Shown one piece after another: positions 36,049 through 48,562 of a DNA stretch of 64,000 nucleotides. This DNA comes from Flaccisagitta enflata. Taxonomy: Eukaryota > Chaetognatha > Sagittoidea > Aphragmophora. Below the pieces are notes generated by a model. The model ran no database searches, had not been told where the DNA came from, and saw only the letters and a program-made list of their open reading frames with translations. The DNA is taken from the NCBI GenBank assembly GCA_965153355.1, contig OZ231126.1, positions 66,526,001 to 66,590,000 of the forward strand. The letters are read 5' to 3'. The position numbers and the translations under genes were made by a program. Numbering within the stretch: position 1 is the first letter of the stretch; every line of letters starts with the position of its first letter.

Positions 36049-36518
36049 GGGTGTGTCCTTACGTAGGAAGATAGGTAACAAGAAATCGCCTGAAATAGCG
36101 ATTTTTGAGCATCACGGCCCCTGCCCAGCCACGTTACAGTCCCCGCCAACCAACAAACTGGCACTGCCCAACCGCATAACTGCCCCTGCCCGCCCCCGTA
36201 ACTACATATATGCCGTTTATTTTCTTTTTATGTAGAACATTATGTACTATTTTATTGTGCAACGGTGCAACATACTGCGTATCACCTTTTCTCGTGGTAA
36301 TTTTTTGTTTGTCACTCAATTTTTTCAGATGACAAGGTATTTTGAGCCAAATCTACGAAGACTATAGTGCACTACTAGTTCAATCTACTTCAAACTGATT
36401 TAATGCTCCATCTTAATTGGTAAAAAGACTACGGCGACACTTGGCCTTAACATCTTCTACAGGCTCTAAGAAAGCAGAATTAACCGAAATTCGCATGTTT
36501 TGAATTGTGAGCACTGGA

Positions 36519-36521
<3 letters not shown>

Positions 36522-36574
<53 letters not shown>

Positions 36575-36901
36575 GCAATATATCAACAACAACAACAGCA
36601 GCAACAGCAGCAACAGCAACAACAAAAACGACAACGACAACGACAGCGACAACGACAGCGACAGCAGCAGCGGCAGTAGCGGCAACAGCAGCCAACGGCA
36701 ACGACAACAGCATGACAACAGCAACAACAAAAACAACAACAAACAAAAACATAATAACAACAACATTATAGCAACAGCAGCAACAACAACAACAACAACA
36801 ACAGCAGCAGCGACAACAACTATAGCAGCAGCAACAACGACAGCAGCAACGGCTGCAACAATAACCTTATAAGCAACAACAACAACAACAACAACAATAT
36901 C

Positions 36902-36947
<46 letters not shown>

Positions 36948-36949
36948 CT
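36522..36949. repeat. Degenerate (CAA)n / (CAG)n tract, copy B
   Basis: Counterpart of 7731-8171 but heavily interrupted by CAG, CGA and AAA units. Confidence 0.95.
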
Positions 36950-36976
36950 ATATTCCTTTTGGCCTCTATCTTCCTA

Positions 36977-37300
36977 GATTCCCGATGCCTGCAGATGGCC
37001 CTCAGCACCTGCTTTCCACCTCCCTCTCGACTCCCCCGCATCTGCTCGTCGACCGATCTCGTGTGCTGCATCATCCTCAGCATCATCTTCAGCATCATCA
37101 GAATGCGATCTCAACTGCAGCAGCAGCCTCATCATCATCATCATCCTTGACAACCATCGAGGAAGTCGTTTCTCCATCGGCTCCCAACTCCGCTGTAGTT
37201 TGGGCCGAACCAAAAGAGGAATGTCGCCATTTGCAACAGCATCCAGACCACGAATTACAACAACAGCACCAACACCTCGCCCATCACGCGCGATATTATG
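36977..37300 (+). CDS. Candidate His/Gln/Ser-rich exon, copy B
   Basis: Same frame as 8200-8583: MPADGPQHLLSTSLSTPPHL at 36985, ending HLAHHARYYG before the donor-like TATG|GTAATT. It lacks the 18-codon VGRHHHQ..Q segment of copy A and has one more alanine and fewer serines. Every length difference is a multiple of three. The following acceptor TTTTCAG is at about 37413. Confidence 0.5.
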
Positions 37301-37455
37301 GTAATTGTTCATTTGTAACCCACGAAGATTTTCCATAAGTTTTTTTTTCTCAGAATCCTGACCCCTGAATGAGATTATTTACTGATTCATCCCTTTTATT
37401 TGCCATTTTCAGATTCATCTTCCGATAATTTACAATCATTCCCCCTCACGCACAT

Positions 37456-37457
<2 letters not shown>

Positions 37458-37503
<46 letters not shown>

Positions 37504-37530
37504 CACAAACACTGAAGCAAACACACACAC
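37458..37530. repeat. (CA)n microsatellite, short allele
   Basis: About 25 CA units and then CACAGCACAAACACTGAAGC, against about 90 perfect units in copy A. Confidence 0.95.
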
Positions 37531-37968
37531 GCGCCTGCCTACCTAAACACACCTTTCCTTTATTCTCTAAACATAGACACACTGATAAACAATGGACAAT
37601 CAGATCAGAGATTGAAATCCTCCTCCTCCTCCTCCTCCGTTTCTTCTTCCTCGTACAACGTCTCTCCTTCTTTCTCTTTTACCTCCTCCTCCTCCTCCTC
37701 CTCCTCCTCCTCATCCTCCACCCGTCCAACGGAACTTCCGTCGCCACCACTTCTTCCAGCTCCAATACCTCCTCCGTCGTCTCGCGCTCTTCCTCCTCCT
37801 CCTCCTCATCATCATCATCATCATCATCATCATAATCCCTTTCCTTCTTCTCTTCATCATCCTCTCTCCCTTCCTCATCATCCTCTCTCTCCTCCTCCTC
37901 TCCCTCCTCCTCCTCCTTGCGCCTCGCCTCGACTTCCGGTGCGTCCCCACGCGGCCGTCACTGGCGCC

Positions 37969-38008
37969 ATGCCGCGTCGCAAACAGGACGACCCCAGACG
38001 ATGCGACA
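37969..38008 (+). CDS. First coding exon of a Teashirt/SALL-type zinc-finger repressor (copy B)
   Basis: Identical to the copy A exon: MPRRKQDDPRRCD, Kozak GGCGCCATG and donor A|GTAAGT. Neighbouring repeats differ in length but these 40 bases and the flanking 60 upstream do not, which suggests constraint. If A and B are alleles this is the same gene seen twice. Confidence 0.6.
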
Positions 38009-38100
38009 GTAAGTCTATTCATTTCTCTATTCCTTGTTTACATCATCCCAGCTTCTCTCTTTAGCCGTTGGACTGATGAGCGGCGTGTTGTGAGAGATAT

Positions 38101-38159
<59 letters not shown>

Positions 38160-38162
38160 ACA

Positions 38163-38197
<35 letters not shown>

Positions 38198-38303
38198 TTA
38201 TATAACCATGATAGCTGTTATTATTGACAGTGTTTGTTGATGTTGTTGTTGGCTGATGTTGATGTTATGGTGTTATTGCTTGTTGTTGTTGTTTGTTATT
38301 GTT

Positions 38304-38354
<51 letters not shown>

Positions 38355-38981
38355 TTATTTGTTATTGTTATTATTGTTGTTGTTGAATGAAGTGGTTTTT
38401 GTTTTGGTTATTACAGACGTGTTTTTTGCTAAAGACAAACGATGATGATTTTGAGATAGATTCGCTGTCAAGATCAGAGTTGCGTGGCTGTAATGAAGCT
38501 CGTCTCTTTATAACGGTTGGCTATATTCTTAGATATTCGTGTATGCATTTGACGTGGCCATGGGATCTACATTCTGGGTATGGATGTACAGAAATAAAAA
38601 GTAAAGAAACTCCAAGTTATCCAAGTCGGCGATAAACCTCTTTTTGCATATCGCAGTCTTTAAATAAATGTACCATGGTAATGGAGATAATTTGAATTAC
38701 AATCAATTTCAGTTAAGATAAATGTATGATCATAATATCTTTTGCGATGATTGAAATAAGAAAACCAAGTCAAAAGATGTCGACATTGTTTCGCATAATG
38801 CATATTATCTAGCCACAAATGAAACTCATATGGTCGAAGGAGACAGACAAACACAACTTACGTGAAACGTGTCCCTCATCTCCTTTTTCTTGACAACGGA
38901 CAGTAGAACTCGTTAACTTCAGGACGGACACCAGTGTATCATTGCCTGGGTAGCACCCTGAATCCAAGTCCTTACCTAAAG

Positions 38982-39326
38982 GCTAAATCCCACTCGCGTT
39001 TGAATTTAAAAAATCAGGCTGTACCAAATTCATTTTCTCATTGTTCAATCATCCCCTCACGATGTAGAATAGGTATGAACTGATTTTTTTCATAATTAAA
39101 ATAAGATAACCTTCAGGAGGAGTAAGGGCAAATATCAAAATTTATCCAAGCGGATTTAAACTGATTCAGAGAGGCGGATGATACCGCAAATGACTACAAG
39201 GCTTATGGGGTGTTATATCTTTTTAACACTGATCCTCACCCTCAAGTCAAGACCGAAGCGTTCAGGGAAAATTCCGTGCTTCTCGGCAAAGAAGATGATT
39301 TGAGAGACCAGGGATAAAGGATACAT
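38982..39326 (-). pseudogene. Copy B version of the small antisense gene, second exon frame-shifted
   Basis: Exon one (39240-39326) encodes the same 29 residues and the same AGG|GTGAGG junction. Exon two begins after the same TTTAG acceptor at 38982 and reads PLGKDLDSGCYPGNDTLVSV. A one-base difference then removes the ESQEFYCPLSRKRK ending. Either the copy B product differs at its C-terminus or this frame is not used. Confidence 0.3.
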
Positions 39327-39701
39327 GTTTCATCATGTTCTGTCACATAAACCATATGATAGATAAAGTAATGTTGCACTTAGATTCGTACCCTAAAAGG
39401 GAGTAGGGGGGGGGGGGGGTAAATACGGCGGACGGTGATGGCAAGTGTGGACAGGCGAGGAAGATAGGGAAAAGATGGCAAGGAGGGAGGGGGGAGTGGG
39501 GGTGGGAGGTGCGGATAGGTGAGGATAGGTGTGGGAGGTGAGGAAGGGAGAGGAAAGATGGCGGGTAGGGGGGAGGGGGGAGGTTGTAGACAGGCGAAGA
39601 AGTGAGAGGAAAGACGGCAGCTTGATGGCTGCTTTTAACTCTAAATGTGACAGAATGTCAATCACGCTCAAGTTGACGAACGTCGAGAAAAAGAGGAAAA
39701 A

Positions 39702-39737
<36 letters not shown>

Positions 39738-39761
39738 CAGAGACAGAGACAGAGCAGAGAA

Positions 39762-39826
<65 letters not shown>

Positions 39827-39882
39827 AAGACAGACAGACAGAGACAGACGGAAGAATAGTGAGATCAGCGATCAAATACATA

Positions 39883-40019
39883 CAGTAGATTCTGTCTAGA
39901 CTTGAGATGACGGGGGAAAACATAGTAAAAAGATAGATAAAATCTAGAATATCCCCTGTCTTTATTTATCATTCTATATCGCTTGCCCCCGCTATCTCAA
40001 GTCTAGACGGAATCTGCTG
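39883..40019. mobile_element. Internally deleted MITE, copy B
   Basis: Counterpart of 12260-12699 reduced to its two ends (CAGTAGATTCTGTCTAGACT ... AGTCTAGACGGAATCTGCTG). Confidence 0.8.
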
Positions 40020-40121
40020 TTTATGGAGCTGAGCTAAGGGGAAGTAGCTTAGGCTAAAAAGCGATGTCAGTCAGCACCGAGTGATGAGGAGGAAAAAGGG
40101 AGAAGAAAAAAACAGAACAAA

Positions 40122-40241
40122 CAAGGCCAAGTAGGCCAATAGGTGCGACGTGTGGATCGTTGAACGAATGCGTTATCGACAGACAGACCGACCGACAGAC
40201 AGACGGACACAGCCAGTTATAGAGGTGCTTTTTCGCACCTA
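40122..40241 (-). mobile_element. 120-bp complete Helitron-like element found only in copy B
   Basis: Plus strand: CAAGGCCAAGTAGGCCAATA (terminal hairpin), GGTGCGA arm, GACAGACCGACC run, ACAGCCAGTTATAGAGGTGC and TTTTTCGCACCTAAAAA. Copy A has only a run of six A at this site (12798-12803), so this is a filled/empty pair. It is the most compact member of the family. Confidence 0.75.
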
Positions 40242-41227
40242 AAAAGACCCATGAAAACAAAAAGGAAAGCGAAGGAGTAGCAGAAAAGAAAGCAGAAGTG
40301 AATATTGAATTAGTGTAAGAAAGAGAAGGCAACAATGTTTGAGAGATTAAAAAAGAAGAGAAAGGGGGGGGGGGGGAATAATGTTTCAGCAGCTCGGACG
40401 ATACGCATTTCAAACCACAAAAATTCCGTTAAGTGTAAAGATGTAACGCTTCATATGGTTTGCGTTTTATTGAGCTCTAAAACTTGCTGGTGTCGGTTCG
40501 ACCATCCATTCATCCATGAGTCAGTCGGTTGGTCACAGTTTTTTTTTCTTTTTGTATTAACGTGTTATGTACCTAACACCTCCAAACCACCCCTTCATCA
40601 CCTCCATGCACCTACACTGTGCCCAAGATCCCACCACCACTGAAATCAAGTACCCTTCACACCCCAAATTACCCCTTCATCACTAACAATTCACCTACAC
40701 CATCTGAAGAAAACAGCAGTCAATACTTACGAACCGAGAAACCTGGGTTTATCGAAGACGATTCTGTTATCAACCAGAAATTTCTTCTTCCGAAGTTTAT
40801 AATAAGAGATTTGATCGTCAAAAAATATTTTAGGAAGATTTGCGCAAATTTCCACACAAATCTCCAGACAATGCATACATAACGACGGCCAATCAATGAA
40901 TTTGACGACTCAGAGCACTTGCTGGATGAAACCTCTTCCTCACGACTTATATTTCAAGCGTCAGCTGAACAGAAATTGGCCTTCAAATGAACGCCTTTCG
41001 CTCACTATGATGACGCCATATTGAAAGGGGCATCGGGAGCTTAAGCTTACATGCCCGCAGTCGGACGCTCAGGCTAGAATTAAGTAAATGAAAGAAAAAA
41101 TAGTGTTTATCTATCAAGATATCTAGGTATATAAAACAATTGAAGTCTGACACTGGGACCTGATGCCCCGCTTATTTGCAGCATGCGGATTGTTACAACC
41201 TCACTTTTGATTGGCAATTTTTGGACA

Positions 41228-41486
41228 TGATCATGATAAAGACGATGACGCTGTTAAAAAAGAGGCTGATGAAAACAACATAGACAATGAAAACGATGAT
41301 TAAAACGATGTTGATGAAGACAGCAAAGATGAAGACAACTATGAAGACGACGCCAATGAAGATGATGACGACGCCGGTGAAGATGATGAAGACGACGACG
41401 ATGAAGACAACAATGAAGACGACAACGATGAAGATGACGGTGTTGAAGATGACAGTGATGAAGACAACCGTGACGAAGATAACTGA
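41228..41486 (+). repeat. GAAGAC/GATGAC triplet repeat, acidic frame with one stop
   Basis: An open acidic frame (DEDNYEDDANEDDDDAGEDD type) runs to TGA at 41484, but an in-frame TAA breaks it at about 41301. Imperfect GATGAAGACGAC units suffice to explain it. The minus-strand valine/phenylalanine-rich frame is its shadow. Confidence 0.6.
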
Positions 41487-41936
41487 TGAAACAGACAATG
41501 TTTAAGGCGACTGTTACAAAACTACTGTTACGAAACTACTGGTGATAAACACCAATGACGAAGGTGCCATGGACGGACGAAGCCATCATTGGAAGGTGCC
41601 GATGATGTAACTTGTAAGACGCCGAAGCTGGAGAAAATGTCAAAGTGGCGCTGACCAAAACAATATTTATCTTCAAACCGGCTAAGAAAGAAAGAAAAGA
41701 CCCCCATCACTGTCAACAATTACAGTGCTGACATGGTAATCTTTTTGTGGGGATAAGTTTTACTTAATAGTTTTTGGTGTATGTTTGAATGTGAAAGTAA
41801 AGCTCGTAGTACTTCCTTTTGTCGCAGAACTTCAGCATCATCATTACATCCTCCAAACCTGGCATAATAAGTTGCGAAATTCACATCAAAGCTCAAGGAC
41901 CATCGTTCTTCAAAATTCACTGATGGTTAGATAGAC

Positions 41937-42259
41937 AATGTGTGTGTGCGTTTGTGCATGTGTGTGTGTGTGTGTTCGCATGCATGTGTGTGTGTGCGTG
42001 CGTGTGTGTGCGCGTGCGTGTGTCTTTCTGTGAGAGAGAGAGACCTTCAGTAAAAAGACAAGCACTCAGATATGAAGCGGCCTAGGCTGGTTTAACACTC
42101 CAATATTTTATCATCAGGACGGCATTTGCATTTCATGGAGACAACTGCAATATGATATCATCATGCGGAGCTTCCAACTCCTTCTACCAAGATGAACGCA
42201 AATGGTGTGTGTATAAGAGACATAGATTGACTGACAGACATGCAGATTGGAAAACATAT

Positions 42260-42325
<66 letters not shown>
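41937..42325. repeat. (GT)n and (CA)n tracts
   Basis: GTGTGTGCG-type units at 41937-42030; about 30 CA units at 42262-42322. Confidence 0.9.
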
Positions 42326-42928
42326 ACAAATACACAGGTACAGGCCGAGCTATGCAGCATCTGAAACAAAGTTAATTTTGCGGCTCTCTACAACGTGTGC
42401 CCTTCATCGGATGGGTCTTTACATCGTTATCTGCGTCACACATGTTGGATGAATAATGGAGCTCCGCATTTTTATACTCTGTTCATAATATGATTTTGTA
42501 TGGATTGAGGGGGTAGATAAGGGTAATTTGGAAGCATACAGGGGGCGTCGTAAGACATTCATGAATTTGATTGGAGAATGATTGGATTGATATGAATTGT
42601 AAGAGTTGCGTAGTGGTGTACCTCAATTTTTATTCAGGGCTAGATTTAGGAATGTGGGTACAACCTTGTCAATGAAAAGAGTTGATCACTTAGTGATAAT
42701 CTACAAGCCGTCACATGGCAGATATACGTTCTGCACGAGTGAATTGAGATGAATTGTAGTTATTGAAGTTCAGTCTGTTGTTTTAAACTGATAGTCCAAG
42801 ACCTGCACTGAAACCTGAAAGGTCAAGTAGCGTCATTTGTTCTTTGCTTTACAATTGTTTTTTTTTCCATGTTCTGTTTTGTGTAGTTACGTATGTCTGT
42901 GTTTGTTTGCGTGGTGTGCATTAGTTAA

Positions 42929-43533
42929 GTCGAGGTGCAAATAAAGATGAAATTTCGGTTTCAGTCTCTTTTCTATATGCATAAATATTTTCTGATTTTA
43001 CTAATGAAATTTGTAATTTTGAAGTTAAATTTTATTTTATTAGTAAAAGAAACCCTAGTATGTTAAAGGCATAGCTTAGTTTTATTGACGAAGACAAAGA
43101 AGAGATATTGAAATAATGAGTGCTTTAAAGATAGTGGAAATAAAAAATTTAAAAAGCACCTGTGAAGGGAAAATTCTAAGATTTGAGCAGTTGAACAATT
43201 TTCACATTCTTGGAAACATGTGCTATCTTATATGTTCTTGGGAATGAGGCCAAATATTTTTGAAAATGCAAAAGGTACAAATGTAGAGAGGATGTTGGAA
43301 ATTACTAGAATGAAATTAAGTTCTTCGAAATTAAATTTTCTTTAGATTTCCATTTCTTTTATAAACTGACTTTGCTCAGCACTTTTGTGGGAAATGAATT
43401 TTTATCATGAAACTAAATACAATATCTTATAAGTCTATATTTTTTTGATGAAAAAAATGCAAATTTATCAATTAAAATATTGAAAAAAAAAATGTTTTGA
43501 CTCTTCTAATTTGGTCTTTGTTTGCACCTCGAC
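42929..43533. mobile_element. 605-bp MITE flanked by TTAA
   Basis: GTCGAGGTGCAAATAAAGAT on the left and the inverse GGTCTTTGTTTGCACCTCGAC on the right, with TTAA on both sides. This could be a TTAA duplication (piggyBac-like) or a TA duplication with AGTCGAGG ends (mariner-like); the palindromic TTAA prevents a decision. Confidence 0.75.
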
Positions 43534-44173
43534 TTAAGTATGCCTTGCCTCTTTATTGCCCTCATTGAAATGAATTTTCTATAAAGAAATACAAATGAAA
43601 TACTGGTCAGTTATCTGTCTCCCAAGATTAATGGTTTTGTATCAATTGCAAAATGCTCAATGTCAGCCCTAATGTAACACCACGTGGGCGTCGGATATGG
43701 ACAGATACAGTGAATCTGTAGCTTCGGGGAGAGCATACATAATCAGTGAGTTTTTGTGGCTTTTTAGCATCAAGATAGATAGATAGAAAAAAAATCCCAG
43801 ACCTTGCCAATTTCGCGTCAGATTCAGTCGGAATACTGTACGGCCAAAAATAGGGTACAGGACAATTTCTTGTGTTTTGAAACCAGTTTGGGAATTGGAG
43901 ACTCGTCATCTCAGATGTGTGCCCTAGATATCACTACCACGAAAAATAAATACCTATCACCCTCAAATCACCACCTTAATTGACCTGCAAGCGTTACTTG
44001 CGATGAAGTTTCTTTGGAAAAATCGTTTAAAATTCTGAAGTTGAGCATTTTCTTCCTCTTGGCTATTTCCCGGTTCAAATCCAGCACAACAAACAATTTA
44101 GCACAAGAAACAAAGTTTTTCTCTCTTTTTTTTTTTTTTACGATTTGCTTACATTTTTCTTGCACTTAACTTC

Positions 44174-44772
<599 letters not shown>

Positions 44773-45011
44773 GCCTCGGATACTTCATTGCCTTCATTTG
44801 CATTTTTTCTTCCTTCTCTCCTCACAAATCTTTCACGAGAATCCTTGTCAGCTTTCTCCCTAACTCTGCTCCTTTCTGTCTCTGCCTCTCGGTTTTGTTA
44901 AGTTTTTTGTTTTTTTGTTTTTTTGTATCTTTTTTTTTTCTTTTTCTTTTTTTGGTACGCAGCCCCGATTATCAACGTTAAAACATCAATTCCACAAAAG
45001 AAGTTCACTTA

Positions 45012-45574
45012 CAGTAGATCTCGTCTAGACATGAGATAACGAGGGCAAGTATCTTAGAAAAATAAATGAAGTCAGGGGAGTGATATTTGAAATGTAGACT
45101 AATAAAAGGATGTTTTTTTTGCCTATGATAAATGGTCGCCATAGAAACGCATTTCTATCTATTTTCGCTAAAATAATAATATTTTGAAAAATTTTTTGAG
45201 AGAATATTTTTCAAAATCAAATTATTACAATTTTCCCACAGTATGTTCTGTAAAAATATAGTTTGTTCAGCGGTTGCTAGGGGTTGTCACACTTGGATAT
45301 GCTCCCTAGCAAAGGCCAAACGAGCAACATTCTTACTGAACTTACTGTGGGAAAGTTGTAGCAAATTTGATTTTAAACAATGTTCCCTAAAAAAATCTCT
45401 CAAAATATTGATATTTTAGCGAGAATACATGGAAATGTGTTTCCATGGTAACCAGCTATCATAGGGAATTAAGCATCCTTTGAGTAGTCTATGATCCAAA
45501 TATCGCTCCCCTGCCTTCATTTGTCATTCCACAATGCTTGCCCCCGTTACCTCAAGTCTAGACGAGATCTACTG
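45012..45574. mobile_element. Tc1/mariner-type MITE, copy B
   Basis: Counterpart of 19733-20298: CAGTAGATCTCGTCTAGACA to GTCTAGACGAGATCTACTG, flanked by TA. Its TIRs match each other slightly better than those of copy A. Confidence 0.85.
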
Positions 45575-45789
45575 TACGTGGTATCCATCGTTTGTGTCTT
45601 TGACACATCGATCTCACTATTTTATTAGCCTGTCGTTTGAGAATTTCTAGTGTCATTACTCCTCTCTCTCTTTCTCTTATAATATATATATATATCTTTC
45701 TCTTTCCCTTTCACTTTCTCTCATATATATATAACATAACACTTTTTAAATATATATATATTCATATTTCTGTTTTCTCTATATCTTTC

Positions 45790-46210
<421 letters not shown>

Positions 46211-46306
46211 ATCATTAGATTATTACTCTCTCTCTCGTCCGGGTTGTCTGTGTTCGTTTTAACTTTCCTCTCACTCGCTTTGCCTTTGCCTCACGAGTCA
46301 CAACAG

Positions 46307-46575
46307 GCAGCCATCAATCAAGTCGTCGTTTCGCAGTTTCAAACATCACCCGCCAATGAAGCCGCTGCCGTTGCTGTTGCTGCTGCAGCTGCTGCAGCCG
46401 CAGCGTCAGCTGCTTCCGATACAGCAATCGCTGCGGCTGAACCCATCGCGGTTGCTGCGGCCGCCACCACCGCCATCTTCACCATCCCACCACATCCTCC
46501 ACCTCTACCACCTCCGCCACCTCCGCCACCTCCGCCACCTCCGCCACCTCCGCCACCTCCGCCACCTCGGCCATT
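46307..46575 (+). CDS. Candidate polyalanine/proline exon, copy B
   Basis: Same frame as 20673-20915: [20 protein letters not shown] and following. The 160 bp of copy A that holds the TAG is replaced by extra CCGCCACCT units, so the frame runs through the proline repeat into the 57-bp minisatellite and stays open to 46993. One allele-specific stop is odd for a conserved exon. If it is an exon, its 3' end is probably before the proline repeat. Confidence 0.35.
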
Positions 46576-46965
46576 CCACACTGTCACTTCCACACTGTCA
46601 CCCCACCACCACATCACTGCCACGGCCATTCCACAATGTCACTTCCACACTGTCACCCCACCACCACATCGCTGCCACGGCTATTCCACACTGTCACTTC
46701 CACACTGCCACCCCGCCACCCCATCGCTGCCACGGCCATTCCACAGTATCGCTTCCACACTGTCACCCCGCCACCACATCGCTGCCACGGTCATTCCACA
46801 CTCACTTTTACACTGTCACCCCGCCACCACATCGCTGCCACGGCCATTCCACACTGTCACCCCGCCACCACATTGCTGCCACAGCCATTCCACACTGTCA
46901 CCCGCCACCAGATCGCTGCCACGGCCATTCCACACTTTCACTTCCACACTGTCACCCCGCCACCG
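46570..46965. repeat. 57-bp minisatellite, copy B
   Basis: About 6-7 units of the 21053-21965 repeat, including truncated ones. Confidence 0.9.
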
Positions 46966-47264
46966 CTTTCTCAACTCTTCCGTCGCAACTTGAACCGCCA
47001 CAACCTCAACGCCGGTCCACCACCACTCCAATGCAACTCCACCGCTCCACTGCTCTCACATCCTCACTTCGTCACCACTCCACCATCACCACTCCCACTC
47101 CGTCACACCTCCACCACCACCACTCCTACTCCGTTACCACTCCACCACCACCACCCCCACTCCCATCACTCCACCACCACCACTCCCACTTCCACTACTC
47201 CACCACCACCACTCCCACTCCCACTACTCCACCACCACCACTCCCACTACACCACCACCACCAC

Positions 47265-47274
47265 NNNNNNNNNN
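47265..47274. other. Assembly gap (10 N)
   Basis: Ten N characters. Left of it copy B stops inside the CCACCACCACTCC array; right of it an unrelated minus-strand exon begins. Confidence 0.99.
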
Positions 47275-47481
47275 CCTCTTCCACTTCCGCCGCGTCGGAC
47301 ATTTCTTCCGCGTCCTCTTCCTCTTCCTCCTCGTTCTTGCGTTTGAGCTTCAAAGGCTGGCGCTCGGTGGCGTCATTGGCGGATCCGTCATCGTCGTCGT
47401 TGTCAACGTCGATGTTGAAATGTTCCCCATCGTCTTTGGGTTGAAGTGGGTGATGTGCGTCGGTGTCGGTGTCAGCGTCGC
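47275..47481 (-). CDS. Acidic exon of an unidentified protein, cut by the gap
   Basis: On the minus strand a strong acceptor (C-run, TTCTTTCTCTCTCGCTCGCT then TCCATTCAG) opens a phase-1 frame that stays open to the gap. It reads DADTDTDAHHPLQPKDDGEH, then FNIDVDNDDDDGSANDATER, QPLKLKRKNEEEEEEDAEEM and SDAAEVEE. The basic KLKRK patch between acidic stretches suits a nuclear protein with a localisation signal. No domain is complete, so no family is named. The phase-1 entry is compatible with the RRKQ exon donor (A|GTAAGT), which would give Ser at the junction, but the strands disagree unless the contig is inverted. Confidence 0.5.
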
Positions 47482-47987
47482 CTGAATGGAAGCGAGCGAG
47501 AGAGAAAGAAGGGGGGGGGGGGTTTGTGGTTGTTGTTTTTAAAATAGTTACGTCTGGGAAAAATAGTATGTGTAGTTTTAAACCATTTGGTTTCAAAAAA
47601 ATAATGACATTTTAATGATTTCGTATCCCCGCAATTGGTACGAGACGACGTTTTGTCCGTCCGTCTGTCAGACCGTTAGTTTCGCCATTCTTATTTTCTT
47701 AAATTAAGAAACATTCCAGCCGAATGTGTAGCGGATATCAATAACAGCGTTCAGTCATTGCTTTCTACGAAAGTTGCGTATCTCATGCGAAACCGCGGTG
47801 TTAATGGACCGGCCCGGCACCGCATTGTCACGAATTAACAATGAAGAATCGGAATTTCATCTACGCCTCATTCGCTCGGTGACAGTCGCAACAATGTCAC
47901 CGTTTGACACGATTTTTCCGCCGAAATTGTTCATTTACTCGACGACAGCCGGAATTTTCAACGTCACTGTTTGAAATGATTGCGAGC

Positions 47988-47990
<3 letters not shown>
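47482..47990. other. Intron-like and spacer sequence
   Basis: A G run (47511-47522) is the reverse of the acceptor's pyrimidine tract. TTTTGTCCGTCCGTCTGTCA (47653-47672) is a small Helitron-like fragment. A 66-codon frame at 47774-47974 has ordinary composition but no supporting splice sites. Confidence 0.4.
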
Positions 47991-47995
<5 letters not shown>

Positions 47996-48034
<39 letters not shown>

Positions 48035-48220
48035 CACACACACACTCTCAGAGACAGACAGACAGACAGACAGAGAGACAGATAGAGAGAGAGACACAGA
48101 GACAGAGAGAGAGACAGAGACACTGAGACAGACAGAGATAGAGACAGAGAGTGTTACCCTTGTCTACGGCCCTGCAGAGAGAGACAGAGAGAGAGAGAGA
48201 CAGAGAGACAGAGAGAGATA
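47996..48220. repeat. AG / GACA microsatellite mosaic
   Basis: (AG)n, then GACAGACAGACAGAGA-type units with interruptions. Confidence 0.9.
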
Positions 48221-48324
48221 AATGTGGTAAAAAAGACGGACGCAGTAGGTAGGCAGACGTAAACCAATGACAAGGGACAGGGACACATAGACATAGAGGA
48301 CAGACAGACACAAAGAGTGAGGAT

Positions 48325-48562
48325 ACAGGAAGGCAGTCAAGCAGAGAGAGACGGGAATACCGGCAGACAGATCGACAGACAAGACTGAGGGGATACGGAC
48401 TGTTGGATGAAGATACAGTAATGACAGTAACTGCCTTGATCTCTTTATCGCTATTTTGTACACCCCGCCTCTTGGCCTGTATGTTCATCCTTCAGTCCGT
48501 ATCCCTCAGTCTGTCTGTCGATCTGTCTGCCGGTATTCCAGTCTCTCTCTGCCTGCCTGCCC
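48325..48562. mobile_element. Small foldback/MITE
   Basis: The left arm (48328-48410), with CAGAGAGAGACGGGAATACC and GGCAGACAGATCGACAGACA, then ACTGAGGGGATACGGACTG, is inverted at 48480-48562. Arm length is about 80 bp around a 70-bp centre. Confidence 0.65.

Larger units (their letters stand above)
40703..43915. mobile_element. 3.2 kb copy B insertion of unknown type
   Basis: Copy A reads CACCTACACTGTGCCCTAG at about 18868. Copy B has 3.2 kb between CACCTACAC and TGTGCCCTAG. The insert begins CATCTGAAGAAAACAGC and ends GTCATCTCAGATG, sharing only a short CATCTGA terminus. No target duplication is visible. No transposase was recognised. It holds an acidic-codon repeat, GT and CA microsatellites and a TTAA-flanked MITE. 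Confidence 0.6.

Noticed and set aside
41193-41498. Val/Phe/Ile-rich minus-strand frame that looks membrane-like
   Set aside because: Shadow of the GAAGAC/GATGAC triplet repeat on the other strand.
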